Source: CAVQJU01 sp963755195 (GTDB lineage: Bacteria; Acidobacteriota; Vicinamibacteria; Vicinamibacterales; CAVVIG01). Taken from it: a DNA stretch of 64,000 bases. Position 1 is the stretch's first letter. The number at the start of each line of letters is the position of its first letter. The notes under the pieces are model-generated. The model ran no database searches, was not told where the DNA came from, and was given only the letters and a program-made list of their open reading frames with translations. Positions 7,288 to 16,782 of this stretch are shown here, one piece after another. The DNA is taken from assembly GCA_963755195.1 (NCBI GenBank), contig CAVWIZ010000002.1:124001-188000 (forward strand), given 5' to 3'. The position numbers and the translations under genes were made by a program.

Positions 7288-8116
7288 CTAAGCCCACTCT
7301 GGAACGCTCGGCACCCGCAGGCGCTCGACTTCCGGCAAGTCGAAGCCGAACCGGGTGGCGAGCAGCGTCCTGAGCGCCGCGCGATCGGCCAGCTGCGATT
7401 TCTCGGTCGCGCCGTTCCTGAAGATCGTGACGTCGCGGTTCATCACCGACACCCGCCCGTCCGGCATCAGCGCCCGCAGCATCAGCCTGTTCACGAACGG
7501 CGACTCGCTCCAGGTCGACGTGAAATGGTTGGCCATCACGAAGTCGATCGGCGATTCAGGCTCGAGCGTGGACATCCACAACGGCGTCCACTTTCCCTCA
7601 AACTCTCCGCCGACCCGTGCTTCAAGCACCCATTCGCCGTCGCGGCGTCGTCAGGCGGTGCCCGTCCGGGCCTTCGCGGATCTCCTGATTCTCGACGAGC
7701 GGCACCGGCACGAGCGGACCATGGCCGCCGAAGCCTGGATCGAGCAGGTAGGTGCCGCCGCCGACGGCCACGCTCAGGAACATGTGCGTCCGCGGAGCCG
7801 CCGGTCGCGGCGTCACCATCACCACGCGCGCGGAGTGGGTGACGGGGTGGAATCCCAAGCGTTCGAGCGCGGCGGAGAGGAGCGTGGCGTGTTCGTAGCA
7901 GTAGCCGCCGCGCCGCGCGAGGACGAGCTTGAGGTGCACGCTGTCCAGATCGATGCGAACACCCCGGCCGAGCAGCACGTCGAGGTTCTCGAACGGAATG
8001 CTCGCCATGTGGGCGCGCAGGATTGCCGTCAGCGCGGCGACCGTGGGCTCAGGCGAGCCACGCCAACCGATGCGCGCGAGATAGGTGTCGAGGCTGAACC
8101 CCGCGACGACAGCCAC
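7288..8116 (-). CDS. Arylamine N-acetyltransferase
   Basis: NAT family enzyme transferring acyl groups from CoA to amines via a Cys-His-Asp triad. The start is ATG 8116 (AVVAGFSLDTYLARIGWRG). The triad is visible: Cys in RRGGYCYEHATLL, His in APRTHMFLSVAV and Asp in YLLDPGFGGHGPLVP. Near 7640 one base is missing; after it the protein continues as GEWVLEARVGGEFEGKW and ends at 7288 with VERLRVPSVPEWA. The combined length of about 275 residues is normal. The stop lies just after the VOC gene end on the same strand. Confidence 0.88.
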
Positions 8117-8123
8117 CGGGACG

Positions 8124-8906
8124 CTACCGCTGGACGATTTCGATCTTCGTGCCGCTCGGATCTTCGACGAAGGAGAAGCGCACGGGACCGGTCGCGAGCG
8201 TCAACTGCGTCACGCCCTGAAGCACCTTGATGTTCTTCGCCTTGAGCTCGGCGAGCGTGTTGTCGAGGTCGGGCACGCGCCAGCCGACGTGATCGATGGC
8301 GCGGCCCACGCTGGCCGTCGGCGCCGTGTCGGCTTTCTGCACGAGCACCCAGACGTCGCCGTACTTCAGCGCGTCGATCCGGCCTTTGAGCTTGGCCGCG
8401 TCGCCGCCGAACCGTTCCTTGTACCACGCGAGCGACACGGCCGGATCCATCGAGCGTAAGTGGACGTGATGGAACCCGAGCGTGTCGGGATCCTGCACGA
8501 CTTCGATCTTCACGCCCCAGGGATCTTCGATGAACCCGAGCTTGAAAAGCCCGGGGACGTCGCGGACCGGCGTGACGACTTTGACGCCGGCCGCTTCAAG
8601 CTCCTTCATCTTCGCGTCGAGGTCGGCGAACGAGAAGCCGATGTGATCGATGGCCGTGCCCGCGCTCGGCTGCGCGGCCTCGGCCTTGAGGAAGATGAAC
8701 CGCGTCTTGCCGAACGTGACGCGATCCTTGCCCTCGGCCGACAACTGGCCGCCGAGGTTCTTGCGATACCACTCGACCGCTGCCGCCTGGTCCGGCGCCG
8801 CGAGGTGCACGTGGTCGTAGGGCAGCGTGGCCCCAGCTTGGGCGCTCGCGACGCTCGCGCAGCCGGCAACGAGCAGCGTCAGGGCCGAGATAGCAGACAA
8901 TCGCAT
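8124..8906 (-). CDS. Exported lipoprotein with two VOC (glyoxalase-like) domains
   Basis: ATG 8906 begins MRLSAISALTLLVAGCASV, with a lipobox (LVAGC). Two vicinal oxygen chelate modules follow. The first starts with YDHVHLAAPDQAAAVEWYRKNLGG and includes FEDPWG-like FIEDPWGVKIEVVQD. The second starts with GFHHVHLRSMDPAVSLAWYKERFGG and ends with SFVEDPSGTKIEIVQR. His and Glu metal ligands are present in both halves. Probably a periplasmic metal-dependent isomerase, lyase or dioxygenase; the substrate is unknown. An upstream ATG nine codons earlier is less likely because the lipoprotein signal fits this one. Confidence 0.8.
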   Translation of the reverse strand: MRLSAISALTLLVAGCASVASAQAGATLPYDHVHLAAPDQAAAVEWYRKNLGGQLSAEGKDRVTFGKTRFIFLKAEAAQPSAGTAIDHIGFSFADLDAKMKELEAAGVKVVTPVRDVPGLFKLGFIEDPWGVKIEVVQDPDTLGFHHVHLRSMDPAVSLAWYKERFGGDAAKLKGRIDALKYGDVWVLVQKADTAPTASVGRAIDHVGWRVPDLDNTLAELKAKNIKVLQGVTQLTLATGPVRFSFVEDPSGTKIEIVQR

Positions 8907-8933
8907 GACGTCCTCCGCGGCGTAGAGTATCAA

Positions 8934-9201
8934 GATTGGCGGGCGTCACAGAAATAGCCGCCGCCGGGCCCCCCGGGAACAGCCCGCTCAGCCACCCCAC
9001 CGCGCCTAGAGCATCTTCCACAACTGTGTAGCTGGCGCCCCCAAAGGGGCGCCCGTGATCCGCCGCCTCAATTCCGCAAACACGAACGTCGGCGCGGCAA
9101 AACGCGTCGCCGGCAATATCGATCACTGTCGGGCGCTCAAGTCCGCGCGGCGGGGACCCCGGGTGTCCCGACTCGAAAATTCATGATTTTCGTTACAGAG
9201 C
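8934..9201. other. Non-coding gap with a strong hairpin at 9034-9053
   Basis: No gene is supported here. GGCGCCCC at 9034-9041 and GGGGCGCC at 9046-9053 form a perfect 8-base stem with a CAAA loop. No T tract follows on either strand, so it is not a clear intrinsic terminator. The genes on either side diverge. Confidence 0.5.
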
Positions 9202-9936
9202 ATGGATAGAGTGTCAGACATGACGGGACTCCTTCTCGCGTCCGGTCGCCATTGGAGAGGTCGAGCGCTGGCGAGCGTGGCTTGGGCCGCGTTGTATGCG
9301 ATGCCGCTCGTGGCCCAGCCATCCCCAACGCTGACCCCCAGAGACATTGACGAAGCTATTGAGCTGGGACTGACCGGCGACCCTACTCCGTATCTGCTCC
9401 ACCACGTGGGCAGGCGGCCTGAGAGCGGCGTGGACTCGATGATCGTCGGCGCGATCTACACGCCGTTTCTGCGCATCGCGCTCGCCGCGAAGGCGGCGCG
9501 GGATAGACGCGAAGACTTTACGCCCGCGGACGTGAAGACGGCGTGGATCGAGCCTGTCGTCTACGTGGCATTCCGTTGGTATTGCTGCGTTGACCTTGAT
9601 CATGGGCATGACCTCGCGTCGTGGGACCCGTCCAAGCCGCCCGTTGACTACAAGATCGCCGTGCCGGGAGACAGAGTAACGCGTGGCAGGACCGGACTCA
9701 GTGTGACAACCTCGCCTCTGTGGATCAGTCACGATCTTTCACTGCTGGCGAGTTTTGGGGGTGCCCCACCTTACCGCGACGTAGTGCTCGTCGCCGCCTA
9801 CCCCATGAGTGCGCTCGCCACCAGCCCCGATTTCGTCATCTACCGGGAACTGCCCTCGGTAATAGATCCTTCGTGGAAAAACGCGAGCTTGATCGTTGGC
9901 CGGGTTACGCCGGACGATCTAGCGCGCTGGCGGTAG
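9202..9936 (+). CDS. Hypothetical exported protein
   Basis: A 244-residue protein that I do not recognise. ATG 9202 or the internal ATG 9220 precedes a basic region and a hydrophobic stretch (ALASVAWAALYAMPLVAQPSP) consistent with a signal peptide cut after VAQ. The mature part has a helical start (TPRDIDEAIELGLTGDP) and a beta-rich second half (LSVTTSPLWISHDLSLLASFGG, VVLVAAYPMSAL). No catalytic pattern is evident. The frame is intact and codon use matches its neighbours. Confidence 0.6.
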   Translation: MDRVSDMTGLLLASGRHWRGRALASVAWAALYAMPLVAQPSPTLTPRDIDEAIELGLTGDPTPYLLHHVGRRPESGVDSMIVGAIYTPFLRIALAAKAARDRREDFTPADVKTAWIEPVVYVAFRWYCCVDLDHGHDLASWDPSKPPVDYKIAVPGDRVTRGRTGLSVTTSPLWISHDLSLLASFGGAPPYRDVVLVAAYPMSALATSPDFVIYRELPSVIDPSWKNASLIVGRVTPDDLARWR

Positions 9937-9958
9937 CGTCGGCCGATTCTTCATCGCC

Positions 9959-10867
9959 CTACGGCAGATGTCCGTCGGCGCTCACGTCGATCGTCGCCCC
10001 GCTGACGGCGACGTCCACGAGAATGTCCTTGGGTTCCTTCGCGCCCTTCGGCGCTTCATAGGTCAGCCGGTACTGGTATTTCTGCTTCGCGGCACTCCGC
10101 GCGATCCGCTTGCCGATCTCCGGCAGGAGGGTGTCGAGCCGCGAGGCGGCGCTGATGTTCTCGTAGCGCCCGCCGGTCATGTTGGCCACCTGGTTCCCGA
10201 TGTGGGTTTGAAAGGCGCCGGTGACTGAGCCGACGTTTTCAGACGCCACGGACAGCAGCACGAAATGCACGGTTGCGGCGCGGTCGACGAGTTCCTTCTG
10301 CAGCCGCTCGTACTTGGACGCGATCGGCTCGTCTCTGTTGCCGAACGTGCTGACGGCCATCACGAAAACGGGAAAGAACTTACTATCGTCCTTGGCCGCG
10401 CGGTCGGCCGCCTCGAGAAGCGCGTCGAAGAACTTTCCGCCGCCCGGGTCGGTTGGAATCAAACTGACGCCCTTGGCCAGTTGCTCCGCATCTTTCGTCG
10501 GCCGCACGATCCAGCGGGGTTGCGGCGCGAAGGTCAGCAGCGACGCTTCGACGCCGTTCGGCATTTCCTTGAAGAGCCCGAGCAGTCCGTTGCGCAGGTT
10601 GATGAGGTAGTCCGACGACTTCCCGCCGTTGTCCACCAGCACGGTGAGCTTGATCGGCCATTCGATCGGCTCGGCCTTGAGGGTCCGGCATTTCACACCG
10701 TCTTCGCTGACGGTGAACTTGTCCGCTGAGAGCCCGGTGATCAGGGCGCCCTTCGAATCGGCGACACTGACCCACAGCTGGCGCGACTGCTGCGCATCGA
10801 GGACAGCGCCGGCAAGGCCGAGGACGAAGACGAGAACGACACCGAGGCCAATCCGGACACGGCGCAT
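9959..10867 (-). CDS. VWFA-related exported protein
   Basis: A secreted protein with one von Willebrand A-like domain of the type common in Acidobacteria. ATG 10867 gives MRRVRIGLGVVLVFVLGLAGAVLDAQQ, a signal peptide. Then VSVADSKGALITGLSADKFTVSEDGVKC is the usual N-terminal beta module, and PIKLTVLVDNGGKSSDYLINLRNGL replaces the canonical MIDAS DxSxS by DNGGKS. Later come FVMAVSTFGNRDEP and MTGGRYENISAASRLDTLLPEIGKRI. The C-terminus is beta-rich. Role unknown; such proteins are thought to act in protein-protein contacts at the envelope. The frame is intact at 302 residues. Confidence 0.75.
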   Translation of the reverse strand: MRRVRIGLGVVLVFVLGLAGAVLDAQQSRQLWVSVADSKGALITGLSADKFTVSEDGVKCRTLKAEPIEWPIKLTVLVDNGGKSSDYLINLRNGLLGLFKEMPNGVEASLLTFAPQPRWIVRPTKDAEQLAKGVSLIPTDPGGGKFFDALLEAADRAAKDDSKFFPVFVMAVSTFGNRDEPIASKYERLQKELVDRAATVHFVLLSVASENVGSVTGAFQTHIGNQVANMTGGRYENISAASRLDTLLPEIGKRIARSAAKQKYQYRLTYEAPKGAKEPKDILVDVAVSGATIDVSADGHLP

Positions 10868-10902
10868 GCGGCACCTCACTGAGGACGAGACGCTCGGACG
10901 CG

Positions 10903-11829
10903 CTACTTGGGCGCTTTGTATGGGATGCCGAACGCTTTGAACGGTCCGGGATCCTTCGTCGCGTCGTTCCGCAGGTTCAGCTTCGCTTCGACGACGTAGG
11001 CCATGCCGCCGCTGAGCGTGACGGCGGTCGGGCCCGTCATGCCTTCCTTCAGCACTTTGATCTCGGCCCTGTTGCCGTCGATCGTCACTTCGTCGAGCCG
11101 GCCCGCGCCTTCGACCAGCAGCAACGTCTTCTTGCCGACCGCGCGCATCCCGTCGGGCTGCTGCAGCGGACGCGAGGTCTCGAGCTTGGTGATGGCGCCC
11201 GAGGAGCCGTCGGCCTTGACGTCGATGCGCAGGAGCGTCCCCTGGCCGACCGAATTGACGTACAGGTTCCCGTCGTCGAGCAGCGCGAGGCCGTCGGCCG
11301 TGGCGAGCAGCATCGGATCGGCCGCCCAGACGTCGAGCGCGTTCGCGCCCTTCTTGAGCCGCAGTACGCGCGCCTGAATCGTGTCGGCCGCGTAGACCGT
11401 GCCGTCCTTCGCGACCGCGATGTCGTTGCAGAGGCCGTTGCCCGGAAACGCGTAGCTCGCCTTGAACGACGCGTCCTTGAGGCTGAACGACTTCAGCGCC
11501 GTCTCGCCGACAAACGGTGCGCCGCCGCGGCCGCCGGTCGCGGACGCGCACACCCACAGCACGCCGGCCTTCTCGTCAGCCAGCACGCCGAGCACCGTCA
11601 TCAGGCCGTTCGACTTCGGCTTGATCCACACCGTCGCCTGCGATTCCTTCGACGTGGCGCGATAGACGCTGTCGAGGCCGAGGCTGCCGAAGTAGAGGTC
11701 GCCGTTTTTCGTCGACGTCAGGCTCTCGGGAAAAATCCGGGCGTCGGCGAAGGTGATTTCCGGACGGTCCGCGGCCTGGAGGCCGCAGACGATCGCCACG
11801 AGGAACGCGAACGAGCCGAGACGTTTCAT
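10903..11829 (-). CDS. Exported SMP-30/NHL-like beta-propeller protein
   Basis: ATG 11829 gives MKRLGSFAFLVAIVCGLQAADRP, a signal peptide. Repeated propeller blades follow: DLYFGSLGLDSVYRATSK, LWVCASATGGRGG, NDIAVAKDGTVYAADTIQARVLRLKK, DGNLYVNSVGQGTLLRIDVKADG and LVEGAGRLDEVTIDG. The blade signature suggests a six-bladed gluconolactonase-like fold. The gene overlaps the upstream region of the sorbosone dehydrogenase-like gene closely on the same strand, so both may act on the same sugar acid or ketose. The substrate is not known. Confidence 0.7.
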   Translation of the reverse strand: MKRLGSFAFLVAIVCGLQAADRPEITFADARIFPESLTSTKNGDLYFGSLGLDSVYRATSKESQATVWIKPKSNGLMTVLGVLADEKAGVLWVCASATGGRGGAPFVGETALKSFSLKDASFKASYAFPGNGLCNDIAVAKDGTVYAADTIQARVLRLKKGANALDVWAADPMLLATADGLALLDDGNLYVNSVGQGTLLRIDVKADGSSGAITKLETSRPLQQPDGMRAVGKKTLLLVEGAGRLDEVTIDGNRAEIKVLKEGMTGPTAVTLSGGMAYVVEAKLNLRNDATKDPGPFKAFGIPYKAPK

Positions 11830-11860
11830 GTGAGCTCCCGCGCAGGCCTGAAGGGCTGCA

Positions 11861-13166
11861 CTACTTCTTGTACATGACGCGCCAGATCTTGCCCTTCTGG
11901 CTGTCGGAAATGAACAGCGAACCGTCGGGCGCCCTGCGCGACGCCGTCGGCGCGCGCGAGCGCGTCGCCGGGATTCATCAGCGGCTCCTTGGCGGCGAAG
12001 CCCTTCGCGAACACCTCGAAGTCGCCCGACGGCTTGCCGCCCGAGAACGGCTGGAACGTGACGTTGGCGGGTTCCTGCGGCAGCGGCGCGCGGTTCCACG
12101 ATCCGTGGAACGCGATGAAGGCGCCGCCCTGATACTTCCTGGGGAACTGGCTGCCGCTGTAGAACATGACGTCGACCGGCGCCCAGTGGGCGGGGAAGGC
12201 CGCGACCGGCGGCGTGAACGAGGCGCAGCGCCCGACCTCCTTGCCGTCGCCGCCGTACTCCGGATTGAGCAGGTTCTTCTTCAGGCCGTAGTCGAAGAAG
12301 CAATACGGCCAGCCGAAGTCGGCGCCCTGCACGGCGCGATACATCGGCTCGGCCGGCCGCTCGGCGTTTTCCTTCGCGGTGAACGTGTCCGGCCAGAACA
12401 CGTCGAGCTGATCGCGGCTGTTCATGACGATGTAGACCGCGCCGTCGTGCCATGTGAGGGCGGGGAACTGGCGCATGCCGGTGGCGAACTTCGTGCCGCC
12501 TTCGTCCTGCGTCTGATTCAGTTTGTTCTCGTCGAATTTCCAGACGCTCGCCTGCTTCTCGAGAATCGGGCACGGATCCACGCCCTTGGCGCCCGGACGG
12601 CGATCGGGCTGCTGGCAGGCGTTGCTCGGCGCGCCGATATTGATATAGAGCGAGCCGCGGCCGTCAAACGTCAGGCCTTTGTCATTGTGCTGCGGCGAAT
12701 CGGGCAGCAGGCCGGCGACGACGATTTCGGCGGCGCCCGTCGGCTTCAACTGGCCGGCCGTCATCTTGAAGCGCTCGATCGTCTTCGGATGCGCGAGATA
12801 GAGGTAGCCGTTGCGGATGCCGACGCCGGTCGTGCTGCCCGTGCTCACGGCCTCGCGCATCTCGAACTTGCCGTCGCCGTCGGCGTCTCGGAGCGCGACG
12901 ACACCGCCGCCGGTCTCCGGCGTGCCGCGTCCGCCGCGGCTTTGCGTGGCGACGTACAGATCGCCGTTGGCTGCGACGGCCATGTGGCGCGCGATGCCGA
13001 CGTCGTTCGCGACGACGAGGGCGCAGAATCCCTGCGGCAGCGTGATGCCGCCGTTGTCGGGATCGCAGGCCACCTTCGACTGGCCGCTCACAGTCAGGAC
13101 AAGCGCAAACACCGCAACACCCGCGACGAGGCACGCACCGCAAACCCGACGGACTGCACCAACCAT
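11861..13166 (-). CDS. PQQ-type sorbosone dehydrogenase-like protein
   Basis: A secreted six-bladed propeller of the glucose/sorbosone dehydrogenase family. ATG 13166 opens with a signal peptide (CGACLVAGVAVFALVLTVSGQ). Then come ITLPQGFCALVVANDVGIARHMAVAANGDLYVAT, HNDKGLTFDGRGSLYINIGAPSNACQQ, DGAVYIVMNSRDQLDVFWPDTF, DFGWPYCFFDYGLKKNLLNPEYGG and AFIAFHGSWNRAP. Near 11925 there is one extra base. After it the true end reads DGSLFISDSQKGKIWRVMYKK, stopping at TAG 11861-11863. The full length is about 435 residues. Family members oxidise sugars or sorbosone in the periplasm. Confidence 0.82.
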
Positions 13167-13267
13167 GGCGTCTCCTTGGATACTGGCCAGGAAGATCTGG
13201 CGTCTTGCCGAGGCCGAACGTGACCTGCTCGACGAAGAGCTGGCAAATCACTCTATCATTCTGCCGC

Positions 13268-13957
13268 GTGGTAAGCTTCCTGAACGTGCGAAAGCTCCCT
13301 CTGATTGCCATCGCCGTCTGCTGTTTGCTGGCTATCGCGTATGTCCGCGGCGGCGCGTCGCCGACGGCGCTCGTTCCCGAACCCGCGGTCGATCAACCGC
13401 TCTCCACGACGCCCGGCACGGAGACGATGGTGGTGGCCGGCGGATGCTTTTGGGGCGTGCAAGCGGTGTTCGAGCGCGTCAAGGGCGTCGTTCGAGCGAC
13501 CTCGGGATACGCGGGAGGCACCGCCAGCACCGCCTCGTACGAGACGGTCAGCACCGGCCGGACGGGACACGCCGAGTCGGTCAAGGTGACGTACGACCCG
13601 TCCCGCATTTCGTACGGCCAGCTCCTCAAAGTGTTTTTCTCGGTGGCGCACGATCCGACGCAGCTGAACGAACAGGGACCTGATGTCGGCCCGCAATACC
13701 GGTCGGCCATCTTCTTCAGCGACGAGATGCAGCAGCACATCGCGCAGGCCTACGTCAGCCAGTTGGGCGCCGCGAAGGTGTTTCGCCGCCGCATCGTCAC
13801 CGACATCGTGCCCCTCAAGGGGTTCTACGATGCGGAGGCGTACCATCAGAACTATTTCGACAGCCACCCCTTCGACCCCTACATCATGATCAACGACAAG
13901 CCCAAGGTCGAGGCGCTTCGTCGGCAATTCCCCGCGTTGTACGTCGAACGAAAGTAG
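13268..13957 (+). CDS. msrA: Exported peptide methionine (S)-S-oxide reductase
   Basis: MsrA repairs oxidised methionine. The catalytic Cys is in VVAGGCFWGVQAVFERVKGV; VRATSGYAGGTASTASYETVSTGRTGHAESVKVTYDP and YHQNYFDSHPFDPYI follow as in the family. The start is uncertain: GTG 13268 or 13286 both precede RKLPLIAIAVCCLLAIAYVRGG, a signal peptide or membrane anchor, so this enzyme acts outside the cytoplasm. The C-terminal part (VEALRRQFPALYVERK) lacks an obvious recycling Cys pair. It is divergent from the sugar dehydrogenase genes and lies directly before the octaheme cytochrome. Confidence 0.9.
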   Translation: MVSFLNVRKLPLIAIAVCCLLAIAYVRGGASPTALVPEPAVDQPLSTTPGTETMVVAGGCFWGVQAVFERVKGVVRATSGYAGGTASTASYETVSTGRTGHAESVKVTYDPSRISYGQLLKVFFSVAHDPTQLNEQGPDVGPQYRSAIFFSDEMQQHIAQAYVSQLGAAKVFRRRIVTDIVPLKGFYDAEAYHQNYFDSHPFDPYIMINDKPKVEALRRQFPALYVERK

Positions 13958-13963
13958 TCCCGC

Positions 13964-15201
13964 ATGACTCGCGCTCGAGCCGCGATCCTTGTCGTGGACC
14001 GTGCTGACCGCGGGCGCCTGGGTCGGCGCGCTGGTGATGTCGCGCGTCCCGGTCACCGCGCAAACGCCGCCGACGTATGTGGGTTCGCGTGAGTGCCGGG
14101 CGTGTCATCCCAGCGAGTACGATCGCTGGACGAAGACGCGGATGGCGAACGTCGTCCGCGATCCGAAAGAACATCCCGACGCGATCATTCCCGACCTGAG
14201 CAAGCCCGATCCGCTGGTGACGTTCAACCGCGATCAGATTGCGTGGGTGTACGGCAGCAAGTGGAAGCAGCGGTACTTCACCAAGGTCGGCGACGACTAC
14301 TTTCCGCTCGGCGCGCAGTGGGACGTCACGCACAAGCAGTGGCGCCCGTACCAGGTGGCGAACGGCACCGACTGGTGGACCGAGTTCTACCCAGGCGGGA
14401 ACAACACGCGTCCGACGGGGGCGCTCTGCGACGGCTGCCATTCGGTGAACTACGACATCCGTACCAAGAAACCAACCGAATGGAACGTCGGCTGTGAGAA
14501 GTGCCACGGCCCGGCGGGCGCGCACGTCACCAACCCCTCGCGCGCGAACATCGTCAATCCGGCGCGGCTGGACACGGTGGCCGGCGTCAACGTGTGCGTG
14601 CAGTGCCATTCGCAAGGGAAGCCGCTCGCGCGTCCAATCGAGGGGAAGTACTACGACTGGCCCGTCGGCTACCGTCCGGGATTGAAGCTGCACGACTTCT
14701 GGGAGCTCGAGGAGCACAAGCTGGGCGAGCAGACGTTCACGCATTTCGCCGACGGCACGGCGCACAAGAACCGGATGCAGGGGAACGACTTCGCGCAGAG
14801 CGTGATGTACACGCGCGGCGTCACCTGCTTCAGCTGCCACGACCCGCACGGCACGGCCAACAACGCCGATCTGATCAAGCCCGCGCAGACGCTGTGCCTG
14901 ACGTGCCACGGGCCGCGATCGGTGAACGGTCCGCATACCGCGACGATCGAGCAGCACACGCATCACCAGGCCGGGTCGGCGGGCGGCGAGTGCGTGAGCT
15001 GCCACATGCCGGCGATTGCCATGCAGCTCGCCGACGTCAACGTGCGGAGCCACACGTTCAAGTTCATCTCGCCGGCGATGACGGATTCGCTGAAGGTGCC
15101 CGAACCCCTGCACCACGTGCCACAAGGACAAGACGACGAAGTGGGCGATGGACGCTTTGAAGACCTGGCCGGAATTCTCGCCCTGGCGCGTCACACAATA
15201 A
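13964..15201 (+). CDS. Octaheme c-type cytochrome
   Basis: A periplasmic multiheme cytochrome with eight CXXCH motifs in order: CRACH, CDGCH, CEKCH, CVQCH, CFSCH, CLTCH, CVSCH and, after a frame change near 15110, CTTCH. The last segment ends WPEFSPWRVTQ at TAA 15199-15201. The signal region WTVLTAGAWVGALVMSRVPVTAQ is in the main frame, but ATG 13964 is out of frame, so another indel near 13990 is likely; TTG 13989 is the alternative start. The spacing and WEL, HFADG and HDPHGT stretches resemble the cytochrome c554/NrfB-like multiheme proteins of Acidobacteria. Electron transfer is likely; the partner is unknown. Confidence 0.82.
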
Positions 15202-15250
15202 GCCGGCGGTCCTTGCATTTCGCGCGATCGCTGACGGAGAATCTCCGGCC

Positions 15251-15970
15251 ATGGCGCTCTCGTTCGCCAGCCGCCGCGTTGACACCATCACGGTGGTGAC
15301 CTGCGCGGGCCGGATCGTCGAGGGCGAAACGGCCGCGCTGCAACGCTATCTGGATGGCGAGCTGCGACTCGATCCTCGTCTCGTCCTGCATGTCGGCGGC
15401 GTCGAGTTCATCGACAGCAGCGGGCTTGGGTTTCTGGCGCGGTATGTCATGCGGACCCGGAACTCGGGCGGCGGCGTGAAACTGTGTGCCGTGCCGCCGC
15501 ACGTCACCGAAGTGCTGCGAGTCACCAGGCTGGGGACGATATTCGACTGTCACGCCTCGGAGGCCGAGGCCATCGCGGCCTTTTTCCGGCCTGGGCCGTC
15601 CTCCGACGCGTCGTCGCGGTTGAACACCGACATCCTCTGCGTCGAAACGTCCGCCGATGTGCTCGTCTATGTCGGCGAGATGCTGCGGCAGGCCGGCTAC
15701 GCCGTGACGACGGCCGCCAACTTGCCCGATGCGTTGACGTTGCTCAAAGTGACACGACCCAAGGCCGTGGTGATGGGGAACGCCTTGCAGGCGGCGGGCG
15801 GAACGCAAACCGCCGAGAGTTTCAACGCGCTCGCCGCGGCGACGCCAACCGTGGTGCTGCCGGCGGGCTTTTCGCGTCAGGAAGCGGGAGCGGCCGGCGA
15901 CTGGCTCCTCAGCCAGATCCGGACGCTCATCGGCGAGGGTTCCGGCAAGAGCAAGCCGGGCGTGCGCTGA
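15251..15970 (+). CDS. STAS-domain protein with a second receiver-like half
   Basis: An anti-anti-sigma-factor-like protein. Residues 1-105 form a STAS domain with LVLHVGGVEFIDSSGLGFLARYV, where the SSG serine is the usual phosphorylation site, then GGGVKLCAVPPHVTEVLRVTRLGTIF. Residues 125-235 (TDILCVETSADVLVYVGEMLRQAGYAVTTAANLPDALTLLKVTRPKAVVMG) look like a receiver fold lacking the normal acidic pocket and phospho-Asp, so possibly a pseudo-receiver. The frame is intact. The paired kinase or phosphatase is not in view. Confidence 0.72.
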   Translation: MALSFASRRVDTITVVTCAGRIVEGETAALQRYLDGELRLDPRLVLHVGGVEFIDSSGLGFLARYVMRTRNSGGGVKLCAVPPHVTEVLRVTRLGTIFDCHASEAEAIAAFFRPGPSSDASSRLNTDILCVETSADVLVYVGEMLRQAGYAVTTAANLPDALTLLKVTRPKAVVMGNALQAAGGTQTAESFNALAAATPTVVLPAGFSRQEAGAAGDWLLSQIRTLIGEGSGKSKPGVR

Positions 15971-16052
15971 TTCGGCGCCCGCCCGCAGGCCGTCGACTTG
16001 GCGGCCTCCGTAACAACCTATCCCGCTGTCTCGATCACCTTCGCGGCGGGGA

Positions 16053-16571
16053 TCAGGCCGGAAGCCGCGCAGCCAGCAATCGGACCTCGGTGACCAACGC
16101 TCGTTGGCCGTCGATAAGCTCGTGCTGGTTTCCTGACAGCGTCTCTTGCTGTTCTTCGAGCCGTTCTTGCCGCACCTCGAGGTTCCCCTGCCGCACTTCG
16201 AGGTTCCCCTGCCGATCCTCAAGTTTCCCCTGCCGCACCTCGAGGTTCCCCTGCCGATGCTCAAGTTTCCCCTGCCGATGTTCGAGGGCCAATTGACGGA
16301 TCTCCAGGCGTCCCTGACCTGCTTCCAGCCGCTCCTGCCCGGTTTTCAACCCGGCCACACCGTCTCGTAGCGCCGCGTGACCGTCGGCGATAACCTTGAT
16401 GTCAGCTCTGAGGCCTTCGGCCACGACGTCAAAATGACGTCGCGTCGTCGCACCCTCCGCCTTGATTTCAGCCGTGATCTCGGCTTTCACGTCAGCTTTG
16501 ATGCCGGCGATGTCGGCTTTGATGCCGGCCGCGAAGTGCTCGAAACGGGCGTCTAGTTCCTGATCAGTCAT
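16053..16571 (-). CDS. Coiled-coil protein with exact seven-residue repeats
   Basis: ATG 16571 begins MTDQELDARFEHFAAGIKADIAGIKADVKAEITAEIKAEGATTRRHFDVVAEGLRADIKV, a helical head. From about residue 80 the unit HRQGKLE or VRQGNLE repeats about eight times (HRQGKLEHRQGNLEVRQ), the classic heptad of a long coiled coil. At DNA level these are 21-base tandem units at about 16165-16290. The tail is a hydrophilic helix. No membrane segment is seen. The 172-residue frame is intact. Function unknown; a structural or spacer role is likely. Confidence 0.75.
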   Translation of the reverse strand: MTDQELDARFEHFAAGIKADIAGIKADVKAEITAEIKAEGATTRRHFDVVAEGLRADIKVIADGHAALRDGVAGLKTGQERLEAGQGRLEIRQLALEHRQGKLEHRQGNLEVRQGKLEDRQGNLEVRQGNLEVRQERLEEQQETLSGNQHELIDGQRALVTEVRLLAARLPA

Positions 16572-16782
16572 TCGCAGCTCCGCGCGGAGCGGTGCACGTC
16601 TGATGCCGCAGTAGATTGGCTGGCTTCGCGTCGTTTGCCGCAGGGGCGCGTCATTTCTTCAACATTCGCGCGGGCTCGCGATCGCAGATTCCACAAATGC
16701 CCAGCCACCTCCTCTGTCACGCCGACGACGGTAGCATCGTCGTCAGCGGCAGGCAAGGGTGGTGACGGGCACGCTGGCGTGT
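16572..16782. other. Intergenic region, no gene seen
   Basis: Between the coiled-coil gene and the fusion gene there is no convincing frame, hairpin or repeat. It may hold the promoter of the coiled-coil gene. Confidence 0.4.

Noticed and set aside
16165..16290. CRISPR-like array of 21-base direct repeats
   Set aside because: The units are contiguous, without spacers, and encode a continuous heptad coiled coil.
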